Of a stretch of DNA of 64,000 nt, positions 1 to 10,981 are shown one piece after another. Position numbers and translations under genes: made by a program. This DNA comes from Branchiostoma floridae. Its lineage: Eukaryota; Chordata; Leptocardii; Amphioxiformes; Branchiostomatidae. The stretch covers positions 12,016,459 through 12,080,458 of the forward strand of contig NC_049997.1 in assembly GCF_000003815.2 (NCBI RefSeq), in the 5' to 3' direction. The notes under the pieces are model-generated. The model was not told the DNA's origin, did no database searches, and saw nothing but the letters and a program-made list of their open reading frames with translations. The number at the start of each line of letters is the position of its first letter. The stretch's first letter is position 1.

Positions 1-480
1 ACTTCACGGGACCCCTCGGTTGGGAGAATCGAAGGGTCCATCGCAATGTCCCACGTGGGGCTGTGACGGAATTGCATAATAATCAAGGTGTGTGAGTGCG
101 TGTGCGTGACGACAACATTCAACACTAATCGTCACATACCAAACATTAGTGTGGATGCAAAGGTTATGTGTGGGTAGAAACACGGGGCTGGGGAGGTACG
201 GTTGCCCGACCCTTCTCCGTCGGACACCCCTACGCTGTACCGCCGGGTTGTGTGGTCCGGTGGCCCGCGCGGGGACGCCCCTTGCGAGCCAGACAGGCCG
301 TAGACGGCCGGGGTTGGCCCGGGCCACAGGGTCCCCCGAACTGCGCCCTCCGGATTGGCCAGGCTTGCCCCCTCAGAGACAACGGCAGTGGAGTAAAGTT
401 TCCATTCATAAATTGATCCTTCCCTTATTCATTCCACTGCAAGCAGGCGGCGTTGATCGTGTGCGATAGAGAGCCGACTC
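1..480. other. CpG-rich island, no gene supported
   Basis: About 170-390 is clearly richer in G+C and CpG than its flanks. A perfect 10-bp palindrome, CCCACGTGGG, containing a CACGTG E-box, lies at 50-59. Short frames are open on both strands here, but they overlap each other and are what GC-rich DNA gives by chance. It could be a CpG-island promoter edge or a conserved regulatory element. The sequence alone does not decide. Confidence 0.35.
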
Positions 481-539
481 TACCGTTCTCACGTGCTGGG
501 TTGCTATGGGGAATTCTTCGTGGAACACACTGCGCGTGC

Positions 540-1320
540 ATGCACACTAACTACAAAGATGTCGAAAATATGAAGTAGCCTTTTTATTGGCGACATTTGT
601 TTCTGTGACATATTCATACACCACACAGTGGAGAAGTGTTACAAAAATAATATCCCAGTCAATTTTCGTAGGCTCTGGTTTTATCAAAATTTTCAGTGCA
701 GATGTTAGCAAATTTTGTATATTTCATCGAATTTGTAAAATAAACTTTTTTTCGACAAAATGTGGCGTTTTTTTATGTTTCTGAGGGAAACAACATCATT
801 TTTCAGTCACGATAGAAAAACAAAGTTTGACGATTCAACAACATTGCACAAGAGTCAAGAAAATGTGGACCAATTACACAGTCAAGAACTTGGAAAGTGA
901 CTGGGGAAAAAAGTTGTCCCTTAAAAAAATATGAATTAAAAGATTGACCCCATCGACCAAAAATGACCTTACAAATGTAGAACAAGGTCATGTGGCGATA
1001 TATCATTATTTTTGAGACTGTCGGATGTTCCACTCGTCTGACCAAAAGATGTGACAAATTGATTCGGAGGGCATCAATCTGAAGAAATTTACCGTAGACT
1101 TTCAAAACATTTGCCAACAGCCAGGTATTCATTTTCCGTTCGGTACAATTCGTAGTAACCACATCCTCTGAAACAGAACGAAAACAAATTTTTGTGGTCT
1201 CTAAGTAAATGACTTTAACAACAGTCACTGAAAAGTCTTTTATTTCTTAGTTCCGACCACAGGAATTTGCAAAAGAAAGTTAAACTACGGTATACACTTG
1301 TTGCTAGCACCACGGCAGTG
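540..1320. other. AT-rich stretch, nothing recognised
   Basis: AT-rich DNA with homopolymer tracts. The minus frame at 803-1228 (141 codons) has no recognisable motif and a composition like the surrounding non-coding DNA. No repeat, RNA gene or inverted repeat was seen. Confidence 0.5.
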
Positions 1321-1369
1321 GTGTTACCGGGCAGACTTTCTATTTTTGCTGGCAGATAGGATGTTATTA

Positions 1370-1830
1370 AGGTTTTGACCAATCAGCAGCCGGCGGTATC
1401 CCTTAGATCTTCCCCGCAGACCGTGGGTGATGATGATTGACGCAGCAGAGGGCTTGGGGAAATACTCGTGGTGGGAGAGACAAGAGAGTCCCTCTTCAAA
1501 AGTTAAGAAAACAAGGCTAACCAACCGCTCCTTAGTTTGGATAGCGGTCTCCCTTCGTCTTAGATCCTACTCTGGTGAGGATTTTAGCTGTGTCTGGTAG
1601 AAATTTCGGGTTTTACCCACCCCCGTTGCCGGTAAAAGTCTGGGGTGGACCCTCCCCCATTGCCGAGCAGCACAAGGGTTTCCCCTTGGTGGGCGGGGCG
1701 GAGCATGCCAGGCATACCTGGCCAGTCATGTCCCATACAATCGGCCGGCTACCCTAATTGTGGTAATTAGCCGTGGCGATCGGATTTCAAAAGGGCCGCC
1801 GCTAAGTGGAGCGACGTAACAAGAGACGAG
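1370..1830. other. GC/CpG-richer island with GC-box and homeodomain cores
   Basis: The stretch holds an inverted-CCAAT-type site near 1378, a GC-box-like GGGCGGGGC near 1692, and a closely spaced TAATTG and TAATTAG pair near 1755-1770, on a local rise in CpG. This fits a candidate promoter or enhancer. No transcript start, TATA box or ORF of note supports a gene. Confidence 0.3.
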
Positions 1831-1849
1831 GGCCTAGTATAAGAACCGC

Positions 1850-2790
1850 GGATCTCCTGCCATAGCCCTGTACCCGTATATGCTTGCTAGACACAACCGA
1901 GAAGAAACGCACTGGAAAACTACGGGATAAACTTATAACTTTTTAAATGCGAAGGAATTTTGTAAAATTGCTCGTGTTGAATTGTCCGGAAATGCTGGTG
2001 GCCCCGTTTGTTTGGGCTGTCACGTGGTTAATTTGATGATTGTCAACATGGCCCACCCCTGTACCGGCAATAGTCAATACAGTGTGATAGGAGGGGGAGG
2101 ATGTTAGCCAATCACAGCAACGTGCGGACAGACGACATCTTTCTGTTGTTTTGCTTTGTTTTGTTTACACAATCAATGCGCGTGAAATCCGAGGTGACAA
2201 CGACATGATGTCAAAGACTGTTGCAAAATCCCTTGAGCTTAGGAAAATATGAATATTAAAGCTTCAATTATTCCACTACTGACAACTTACGCTAGCCCTG
2301 AATTTTGCTTTCAGTGAAAAATTTAAATAAAGTTGGCAAAAGTTTCATTTATGACATTTCAAAATCAAGGAGGTTACATTGACTATGATTGAGATGTAAT
2401 TGTGATTTTTGGTCAACTTTCCGTTTCAATGACTGCTGTTACTTAACTAAAATCTAGTCCCGAAATTAAATATGAAAATAAACACCACGAAAAAAAGAAG
2501 TTGTTTTTCGTTTGGATTCTCCAAAAATACCTAAAGTATTCATCGTCAGTGTCATTGTCTGTTTCTCATTGCTTTTTAGAGCTCTCGATCAACTAGTATT
2601 CCTCGATCTTCTATTAGAAAATGGGCAAAGTTCTGTATTAGCCGATAGAGGATCATTTAATACTGACCAGCGACTCGTGGTATTTGTCACGAAATTTCAG
2701 CTTTTTTTTGAGCGACCGACCAAAGGATTCCAGCGTAAAATTGCTGCAACATTTCGCGCCTGTTGTAACCTGTAATGCTAAAGTGTAGAT
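1850..2790. other. No gene seen
   Basis: AT-rich spacer. A CCAAT-type site lies near 2119 and a short open frame without recognisable domains at 2512-2775 (plus). Nothing else could be supported. Confidence 0.45.
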
Positions 2791-2861
2791 GACGGGGCCA
2801 CTATTTCAGACGTCTGGCTCGTCCTGAAATTCACAATACACATTCTCGGTGGGCGTTGCTA

Positions 2862-2920
2862 TGTCTTAGAAGACAACCCCCGGTGACTTTGCATAAGAAG
2901 GGCGGGTGTCTTAGAAGACA
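2862..2920. repeat. Two identical 14-bp near-palindromes 45 bp apart
   Basis: TGTCTTAGAAGACA occurs exactly at 2862-2875 and again at 2907-2920. Each copy is an inverted repeat (TGTCTT and AAGACA around AG). They sit in a small GC-richer island (about 2790-2960). Two exact copies at such short range could be paired sites for a dimeric DNA-binding protein. No known factor is assigned. Confidence 0.6.
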
Positions 2921-2999
2921 TTAGAGCGTCAACGTGCTAGCGCCGCCAAGGCGGACACTTCTCTTGAGGTCAAACCAATAGTAGGGCTCGCACACAAAT

Positions 3000-3630
3000 C
3001 TTTATGTCTTATTACTTTCTTGAAGATCTTGGCAAGAGCAGGTACCGTTACTTTGCGACCTAACCATTATAATCACGTATATTATGTTTTCTGGATAACA
3101 AAAATCGCTCAAAACGCACTACGCAGCTTACCAGACGGAAAAAAAGTTACAATTTTTGTGATAATAAAGATTTCGTTTATGAAGAGTTCCTGATATTTTC
3201 TGTGATCCCTGAAAACCAATTGGTTTCGGTGTTTGGGAGTTTCCTCTCTCTTCAATGAAGGCCCGACCCTTAGGGAGGATCAACATTTTTAAGGTCAAGA
3301 AAAAGAATTTTGGGGCGATACTTGAGCGAATGGCAGAAAATTGTTCCTTATGTCCACTGAGGGAATTGGCGACTAAAAAAAGAAGTGGCGTGAAAGAAAA
3401 CAAATCAACCAAGAAAGATGGCAATCTTACAACAAAAACTTGAAAAGACAAGCTCTAGTAAATTATCGATTTGGCTCATTCTCTCGAATATTGTCATAGC
3501 TAACATTTTCTTTAGTCGTGACTTCGTTCTGACATGTATTTTTGTAGCATATCTGTATCAAGTCTTGTGACCTGATTTCTCCAGGAATTCATGTTCCCAT
3601 GAATACCAAAGGATGTAGTAAAATATGGTA
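3000..3630. other. No gene seen
   Basis: Overlapping short frames on both strands at 3128-3451 have no recognisable domain. Nothing else was found. Confidence 0.45.
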
Positions 3631-3639
3631 TTCCCTATG

Positions 3640-3970
3640 AGACTACAACACAAGGCGCGACCCCGACATTCCGGCGGTTTGGAAGTTTGTCAACTCGGCT
3701 TGGAGAAATTCTGTCAAACGCCTTTTGTACACTCTCGCGATGGACTCCGATACCCAGAAAATGACTGACACACGAAGATTCCAGGAAGAAACAAAAGAAT
3801 GTGAGAAATGTGAGCGAAAGCTCGTTCCTTGTCCCTCTTTCTGTCAGGCGCAGACGACCACCGTGTGGATCTTTTCCCGCCCCCCGCGGAGCGTTCCCGC
3901 CCAAACTGCCCGCCCTCTTCCGCTATCCAACAGGCCCACATTCGACACAGCAGCCTGCAAGCCAGTGGCC
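3640..3970. promoter_or_regulatory. CpG-rich island with two E2F-like sites
   Basis: TTTCCCGC at 3873-3880 and TTCCCGCCC from 3894 match the E2F consensus (TTTSSCGC-like), 21 bp apart, in a locally CpG- and C-rich block. The overlapping open frame 3725-4051 (plus) starts with charged residues but shows no known domain and is probably chance. A promoter role is inference from motif spacing and CpG content. Confidence 0.3.
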
Positions 3971-4152
3971 ACGAAATTGCACATATTTCTTCAGATTAAA
4001 CACCATTCCAGTTCCATTTTGTTGTGTCTATCTGTCTATAACGGTGGTTAGTTTCAGCAAAATGACTTCCACGTACATGCACTTGAAGCTAACACCTCGG
4101 CTCTACTAATATTTATCTGTTGCTAATTTCCACAACACTTGGTGATGATTAG

Positions 4153-4318
4153 TACTCTCCAAGCAGAGGTTCGGCTCCGGCTGTTTTTGCATGTTATTAG
4201 ACGATTTTGTCAGGCTTTCTATTTTGTATAGCTTTCTTCATGTCCAATAGAAAGCCCGACAAAAACGCATAAAAAGACGTCAAAAAACAGCCGAAGCCGA
4301 ACCTCTACCTCGAGAGTA
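4153..4318. mobile_element. 166-bp MITE with TACTCTCC ends
   Basis: The left end TACTCTCCAAGCAGAGGTTC is mirrored by the right end. Inverted arms of about 35 bp continue through a CGGCTSCGGCTGTTTTT-like stretch. The flanking 9-mers GATGATTAG (4144-4152) and GATGATAAT (4319-4327) match at 7 of 9 positions, which suggests an aged 9-bp TSD. There is no coding capacity, so the element is non-autonomous. Related copies lie at 36091 and, with TAATCTCC ends, at 47314 and 55160. Confidence 0.8.
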
Positions 4319-4329
4319 GATGATAATTC

Positions 4330-4870
4330 GCTCATCAAATGTATTATGTAACGTTACTTCTAGGATGTTATAATCTTTACACGAGGTTGAAGACTTCCTT
4401 AGATAGACCAAGTTAAAATATAAACAGAAAAATAAAAGAAAACATTGCAGAGAATCTTAGGGAAATGACTTTGGAAAAGTTGACCTTTACGAGCCAAACT
4501 TGTCTGAGGCAACCACACCTTAGGGCTGAACCATTTTTCTTCTGGGGGAAGAATTACGCCCATACCATTATCATTTGAAGGTCCTCGCTTTCATAAACCA
4601 TAAGTAGTAGTTCAATGATATACATAATGTTAACTTGATAACAATAAAGGTTTTAATTGTTTCATGCATGGTATATATAGATATAGTTTTTGCTATCTTC
4701 CCTATTTGAAGCGTGGAGCATTCAAAACTACAGCACTTCCTGCAAGAATCTTCATGACAGGAATCTACAAGAGTGAGTGATGCATTTACATTTCTCTGCA
4801 CACTCAGATTGAATTCATTTTGATTTTCTTCAACTCTACATGTGTTTGTGGCTGCGATTGTCATGCAAAG
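4330..4870. other. AT-rich, no gene seen
   Basis: The frame 4571-4888 (minus) has no recognisable domain. No repeat was identified. Confidence 0.45.
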
Positions 4871-4878
4871 GTTGGCCT

Positions 4879-5160
4879 TCAAAGCCACAGAAAAACGTTG
4901 TCAATCGCCATAATGCCTTGCAGAGCGCTACCATCATCTGTGAAGATTGAAGGAATCTGGATGCCTACATCTGCTTGAAGTTGACCATGAATAACCCATC
5001 TGTTGTAGTCAGCAGGACCTTGACACATATTTGGCAAGGTTCCCGTCTGGCGCCCACAGGGAAGGAAGCTAGCACCTCCAGGAAGGTGGTATCTCCTCAC
5101 ATCTCTGGTGGGCCAATAACTCTACCCTGTGACCCTCTGATATCCTAATACTGATACATG
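4879..5160 (-). pseudogene. Possible decayed exon, MAM-like C-terminus
   Basis: Read on the minus strand, this frame looks more protein-like than the other ORFs in the window. It is rich in Gly, Cys and Trp and ends with a stretch around IMAIDNVFLWL followed by a stop. MAM domains commonly end with a GDIAIDDV-type motif, and the resemblance is suggestive only. An in-frame stop at 5122-5124 interrupts the frame upstream, and no convincing partner exon was found nearby. It could be a fragment of a duplicated extracellular protein gene, a transposon piece, or chance. Function is not assigned. Confidence 0.27.
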
Positions 5161-5266
5161 ACCTTCAGGCTTCCAGACTGGTCCATGTCTTAGGGAGGAG
5201 GGGGTGGGAGGGACATTGAAAACTTTTCCATAAAATAATTTTTAATAATTTTTTTCTTTACTCTAC

Positions 5267-5378
5267 CAAGGAGCTTTTATCAGTAAACAATAAAGCGCTG
5301 CGGGATTTAACGGGGCGAAACAAAGGCGCACAGCTGGCGGGTAACTCGGTACTCTCTCCTACTGATAAAAGCTCCTTG
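5267..5378. mobile_element. 112-bp MITE with CAAGGAG ends and 7-bp TSD
   Basis: Perfect 19-bp terminal inverted repeats, CAAGGAGCTTTTATCAGTA, bound a 112-bp element. The perfect 7-bp direct repeat ACTCTAC flanks it (5260-5266 and 5379-5385). The interior holds a GC-richer stretch and no ORF. The end sequence CAAGGAG and the 7-bp TSD are shared with the tiny palindromes at 7584, 31595 and 33227, so this may be a longer member of the same family. Confidence 0.85.
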
Positions 5379-5399
5379 ACTCTACTAATAGCATAGTTG

Positions 5400-7300
5400 C
5401 CATATTCGATGATGGGTTCAAGAATTCATGAATTCGTCTTTCAGAAGGGACGTAAAATGGGGGTTCCGTTTTCGAGGTGCCTTGACCACGTAAAACGGTA
5501 AATCAGCCTCATTACTTAAAAAATTTGGGTACCTACTTTTTGCAAATAATACACCAGATTCATTGTAATAACTATCTAAAGTTTAGAATAAAGAAGAAAA
5601 TTGCAGAGGGTGTGTATGCATTGGCCTATGCTATTGTATTTGGACATTACAGCATATGAAGAACTTTGATTGTGCCCCACCCTGTCTAGATCTAGGATCA
5701 TGGAATAAAGCTTTAAAAAGAAGTGATTATGTTTCCCCCCGAGAGGTGTCCTATTGTGTCCTGCCCAGGTGATCTGATTAGCGTTTCATTTCCTGTTTGT
5801 CCTGTATCTCTTCTCCTCAACCAAGCAGGTTAAAGAGGCTTGCTTTTACCAATCAAAATGCTCCTAGCAACATTGTCATGTACACCAAAGGATAGCATTT
5901 TTTGCATTTTTTTCAGCTCCTTAGTTCCCCAAGAAGGCTTCAAACCTCCTTGGTAAACCTGAAACTTCTTGTTGTACTTGTCAGGTACCATAGATTGTCT
6001 TGATTTTTCCAGAATGTTGTGCTTTTTCAAGACACCTGCATATATTGTAATGCTTCTTTCTTTGACAAGTTCTAGCAAATTCAACAATATTGTAATCCAA
6101 TTCAAATGTAAAATTTATAGTTTCCTTGCAATTACTAGTAATACTAAACTAGTCTAAAGATTTCACAGCCATATTGTCGTCTGAAACAAATGGACGGATA
6201 ATATAAAGGCTTTTCACAGTAGTTCACACTTTGTAGGTGAAAAAAACTAACGATTGTTTCAATGACAATTAAGAAATCATGAATGTCTTGTCTGCATGCA
6301 TAGCAGAATAAATGGGGTAAGACTACTAAGACTTTTGACCGGTGTGAAAACTTGTATATTTAAGGACTGTTCCCAACTTAAAAGCTGTTGGCTTTGACAC
6401 TGGCTACTTTTAAAAGCATCTACTCAGCTACCGTCAATAAGAAACAGTTGCACTAGAATTGAATGCCTAAGTGCGCCACTTGGTTTGAACAGACCAAATG
6501 CATTACACCTTCTTTCTGTAGGTGAAACACTCTCTTTTAGCACTTCAAACATGTTGTCCTTCTGCTGAAGGCTATGGGAGTACTACAATGGTTGATTACC
6601 TTCCCTAAGTCCTATCTTACCCCTCAAAAGAAGTGAAACTCGATCTCGCTTCTATTGTGTCTGACTTTTCTGCACACTGGAGGGTTTTTTCCTCCAAAGA
6701 AAGGTGTTCGGATAGTAAAGTCAACAGCCCGAGCGTCGCTCTTGTGTTTCGCAGGTCGATTGTAGCGAACCTCGCCACAATAAGTGTCTGACCTTTTTCG
6801 ACCTTGGTAACCAGGTGACAAAAATTGAGTTTTCTTGTCCAGCCAGTGTCAGGTGTAAACCTAGCTCCACCTTCGTTATCCTACGTGCGGAATGATTTAA
6901 TTCAAATGTTTGAATAGAAGTCTTAATTCATAGCTTAACTTCTTTACACATTAACCATTCAACTGCATGCAGCGTTCATAGAAGGAGACGTTCCAAACCA
7001 TTTGTAATATTAGAAGGGATGGTTGACAGGCACTCCACACTCCTGAAGTCGGATGGTTAGGATTGGACATCATATCAGTGAAAATATATAATGGGTAATG
7101 CAAAAATCCACAAAATATTACTTATCAAAAATTCTGACTCAAGAAGAAACTAGCAGTGATTTCTAGCAAAGTGAATGACATGGCAAAGTTTCAACAGGTC
7201 TTTGAATTACTTTGACACATCAAACCAGTTTTTCTCCTAACCCGACTTCTTCAAATTCTTCTTACCTACACTCATCTTCCAAACAGATTCTGTCTTTGAA
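5400..7300. other. No gene seen
   Basis: Holds a 14-bp palindrome GAATTCATGAATTC (5422-5435) and a slightly GC-richer patch at about 6640-6860. Short frames have no recognisable content. Confidence 0.45.
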
Positions 7301-7303
7301 CTT

Positions 7304-7532
7304 TCCTTTTGTTTCATCAATGACAGAAACGTTGGCACATTTTGTCTGTCCCCCCCCAATTCCTTTTGTTTCATCAATGATAGAAACTTTGGCACATTTT
7401 GTCTGTCCCCCCCAAATTCCTTTTGTTTCATCAATGATAGAAACTTTGGCACATTTTGTCTTTCCCCCCCAAATTCCTTTTGTTTCATCAATGATAGAAA
7501 CTTTGGCACATTTTGTCTGTCCCCCCCCAAAT
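7304..7532. repeat. Tandem array, 4 copies of a 57-bp unit
   Basis: Four units begin at 7304, 7361, 7418 and 7475. They are close to identical and contain a pyrimidine tract of 7-8 C. Because 57 is a multiple of 3, the array is open as a 19-residue repeat on the plus strand (within 7212-7595) and in two minus frames. Openness in several frames points to repeat arithmetic rather than selection for a protein. There is no known protein family match. It is most simply a minisatellite. Confidence 0.85.
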
Positions 7533-7583
7533 TGTTTCAAAGGTGGATATAAAGTTTGGGGTGGGAGGCTGTCTGAGTGCAAA

Positions 7584-7606
7584 CAAGAAGGTTGAAAAGC
7601 TCCTTG
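7584..7606. mobile_element. 23-bp CAAGAAG/CTCCTTG palindrome with near-perfect 7-bp TSD
   Basis: This imperfect palindrome differs from the one at 31595-31617 at two of 23 positions. It is flanked by GTGCAAA (7577-7583) and GTGCTAA (7607-7613), 6 of 7 identical. The same end sequence and duplication length occur at 5267, 31595 and 33227, which suggests a shared insertion mechanism. Confidence 0.6.
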
Positions 7607-7619
7607 GTGCTAACTGACC

Positions 7620-9760
7620 AATCAGTGGTTACACTTCGCTCCCTGTTAGGGTAGTCCCTTTTGACCATGCAGGTATGTGCTGGCCATGCCTGGGTGTCAG
7701 GTGTCCCTCGCACATGACAGCTGCCCACCCCCTGTCACACACAACAATGGGTCATGCTGACTGATGGATTAGTCTAGTGGATCATACCACCATCACCATC
7801 AACGGGGAGGTTGGAACACTTTTACGTATTCCTTCTTGTACAATATGTACAACAAGACAAAACCGATTACACAAAAATTACTACATTTAGACCTTCTATT
7901 AATAGTTCTGGGTATGAAACTTACAAAAGAATGATTAAACATTGATGTTAAAATCTGATCAATGAGAATATAATGGTTTCTCCCACCACTGTTCAGGTGG
8001 TCCTCATCTATCAAGTGGGTTTCAGTAGTGGACATGAACAAATATGCCCAGGAGTCGGATCCCCTGAAAAGCCTCCCCATCCCTATTCTTCATATTGACC
8101 TGGTAACAGAAATCCACCCTCCCTCTCAGACAAGATTTAGGAAAGAAGGCATTCTAGTCTTCCGGTGCAGCTTCTGTTGGTGGAACAAATCCTCGAAGAG
8201 AAAGAAGATGATTCGACAATCCTTTCTTCAAATGAAAGCTTTATTACAAAAAGTACTTTATTGATAGAAAAATATAAAAGTAGGTGGTTGTAATGCAACC
8301 CTTTCATCTGTGTTTTTATTTGCTTGACTTGATATCCCTTTGTTTCCCAAACAAGACTTGATTCAAATTTTACCTCTTACTTTGTTTTTTAAACAAAAGG
8401 AAAGAGTACTGTCAGTATAAAAAAGTTATGTGGGTAAAGCTAGCTTTGCTTTTCTTACTTCCCTGTTCTGCATTCAATACATTTTAGCAGGTTTATTTTT
8501 TAACTATTGAAAAAAAATCAACACTGAAAGAGGACACTTTTTAGAAGTGAGAGTCCTATTTGAGTCACCCAGGTCAATCAAATTGCCGCAAAGTTTTCAA
8601 ATGCAAGCAGATGGCAAAAAGTGTTGCGGTTACAGATCAGGTAGTATTAAGTGTAGAGGTAACCTTGTACCTGTTCGGTCAAGGTCCTGACAGAGTACAG
8701 TGGATAGAGTCCACTGGTCACCAGTGTGCCATGACCTCCTATTGATGGATGAACAAACCTGAGAAACCCACTTGGTCTGAGGGCAGCCGCTAAACAAACA
8801 CGGAAAAGCTTAACCTTCTTTCCAAGTGGACCAGAGAAATAAGGCCAAGAATGGCCAGGTATGCGTTCTCCTAAGGAGTCAAAGGTTTCTCGGTCCTTCT
8901 CAGCAGCTGATAATCTCAATCATCCATACTTGTCACCTTTTGCATTGTCGTAGGTGATTTTTCTTGAAGACAGGTTGGTGTTTCAGGAAATTCGAGAAGT
9001 CTTGAAAAGAACTGCTTGGTGTGTGGGGCCCCGGAACTGTGCAAGACAGTTTTATACATTGCTACATATTTTATATACAATGTCAGGGACAAACAGGTGA
9101 AAGAAATGTGTTAAATATGCTAACTTTAAGCTTTAATCTCCCATTTACAGCTCTTGTGTCATGCTGGAATGAATTTCTTAGTTTGCTTATGTAGTTAGGA
9201 TCCTTAAGACATTAGCTGTTCAGATGCACTGACAATGTTTGAACACCATTCAGACAGTAGACATTACTCAATTTATTGTCAGCCATTTCACCTCTTTTGT
9301 TAATCAGATTCGTAGACAACTTTGATAGGGGAGCAGACATCTATAAATTGATAAAACATCTTTCATATGCAGCTTCATATTTATCTAAGGTGAGAGGGGA
9401 GAGCATTATCATGCTTTTCTTCCTCTTGCACAGAAAAACCGTCTCAAAGGGGCTTCATCCACATGCAAATTGTGAAGATCTGTCTGCGCTATTTCTCAAG
9501 CCTTCCCAAAGTAAATAATTGACTAGGGAATTTGCATGAAAAAGGGGATCGAATGGGTCTACATGTACCCTCATCATTACTGATATTTCATTAACAATGG
9601 TTCTAACACTGAATAACACTGCGCTAGTTAACAAGGTGATCTAAGAATAAAAAGCCAGACAACCCTCTTGGGATGGCTACTTTTTTGAGCGAAAAGGAAA
9701 CTGTCTGCTTACAGAACTTACTAGTCTAGTAATTCACTGAAGGAAAGTTGTCTTGTACTT
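7620..9760. other. No gene seen
   Basis: About 2 kb of spacer. A GC-richer patch lies at 8560-8920 with a TCAAGGTCC motif near 8682 (like the extended nuclear-receptor half-site TCAAGGTCA) and a forkhead-like TAAACAAACA near 8791. The minus frame 8647-8919 has no recognisable domain. Confidence 0.4.
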
Positions 9761-9767
9761 TAATAGG

Positions 9768-9890
9768 GTTATTGTTTGACTTAGAATCTGGAGGTTCTGG
9801 GTAAGAATCCCTGGCAGGCTCCAGTGTTGTTCTTTTGAAAAAGGCTTTCCTCACTCAAGGGGTACCTAGCTTTGCCCAGGGATGTCAGAT
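9768..9890 (+). mobile_element. SINE fragment, tRNA-derived type
   Basis: A box-B-like segment (GGTTCTGGGTAAGAATCCC) is followed by a CAGGCTCCAGTGTTGT segment and a trailing GGTACCTAGCTTTG segment. The same order occurs at 23300-23415. It is a diverged fragment without a clear box A or tail, so full-length status is not supported. Confidence 0.5.
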
Positions 9891-9986
9891 AAAAATCAGA
9901 AATAGTATACCCAGTGATCATTTTTCTTTCCCACCAAGGAAGGGATACCTAAGATCAGATCTGGCCACCTGGAAATCTTAATAGAT

Positions 9987-10016
9987 CAAGGAGGAATGAA
10001 TTGAGAACCTCCTTTG
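9987..10016. repeat. Short CAAGGAGG...CCTCCTTTG inverted repeat
   Basis: Thirty bases with nearly matching arms, flanked by ATAGAT on both sides (9981-9986 and 10017-10022). It is probably another member of the CAAGGAG palindrome family, with a less exact TSD. Confidence 0.45.
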
Positions 10017-10019
10017 ATA

Positions 10020-10980
10020 GATAAACCCATCACTGGACCATTCAGGAAATATTCACCCACAATTTTACTTCAATCAATGATTGAGATAAGGCGTCCCCAG
10101 TGGTAGGAACTGAGTGCCAGAAATTCCAACACTCAGATGAGCTCTTTCCTCAAAAGATCAACTTATCAGTAAGGATGTTTGATGAACCACTTTGATATCT
10201 TGTAAAATCTTTTCATCCATCGGTATAGAATTCATTTAAAGCTAATAGTCTAGCTATTGAAGTCAGAAAAAAATGGTGCGATGGCCGCTGTGCGGTCGTA
10301 TTTGCTTGTGAACCAAACAAAATCAGTGCACTGCTCATTTCTTACCTTCTTTCATTATTCTATTTGTCTTTGTCTTCAATGTAAACTGAGACTGGCTAAG
10401 GAGATTTAAACCCCTCCTTACACTGACAGGGATTGTTCCTTTAATATTATGCAAAGTTTTTGGATTAAACTTTAGCACCCACCAAGGTATTACATTTTTC
10501 ATAATCATAGCTTGATAAGATGTTTTTCATCATTTTTCCAGCTTATATTCAAGTAGTAATATCTTGGCAAGCTGTCAGAACCCGGTCACTATCAGAAATC
10601 TGCACCTAGGTGGAAACAATGTCCTGAGGGGTTAATGCAATGGATGCTTCCCTGGTCCCTTTAATAGTCTCCGGAATTAACTTTAATCAAATCATCGGCT
10701 ATCTCCATTGAAATAAACTGGGATTAACACACACAGGCTGGACATAATGCCATACATGCTGGCATGATTCAATCAGAGATAGAACAGGCCGGAGGGAAGG
10801 CAACCATTTCCTGCTCAAAGTCTCCCCCAACAAAAGTCCTTCTTTCTTCCCAGATTAGTAGTGGATTAGGTGCTGATCAAACAGGTGTCCTGAGGTGGTT
10901 GGTGGGGGGCGGTACTGTGTCTGTTTAATCTCCGTACTGCTTACGTCGTGAGGGGAGTCTTAGTCAAGGTGCGCACCAAC
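10020..10980. other. No gene seen
   Basis: Spacer with no inverted repeat, RNA gene or convincing ORF recognised. Confidence 0.45.
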
Positions 10981-10981
10981 G

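Noticed and set aside
400-440. GCAGTGGA ... TCCACTGC as a miRNA hairpin
   Set aside because: Eight-base arms with a loop of more than 30 unpaired bases. Far from a pre-miRNA stem.
7304-7532. CRISPR array
   Set aside because: The units are contiguous 57-bp repeats without unique spacers, and the genome is eukaryotic.
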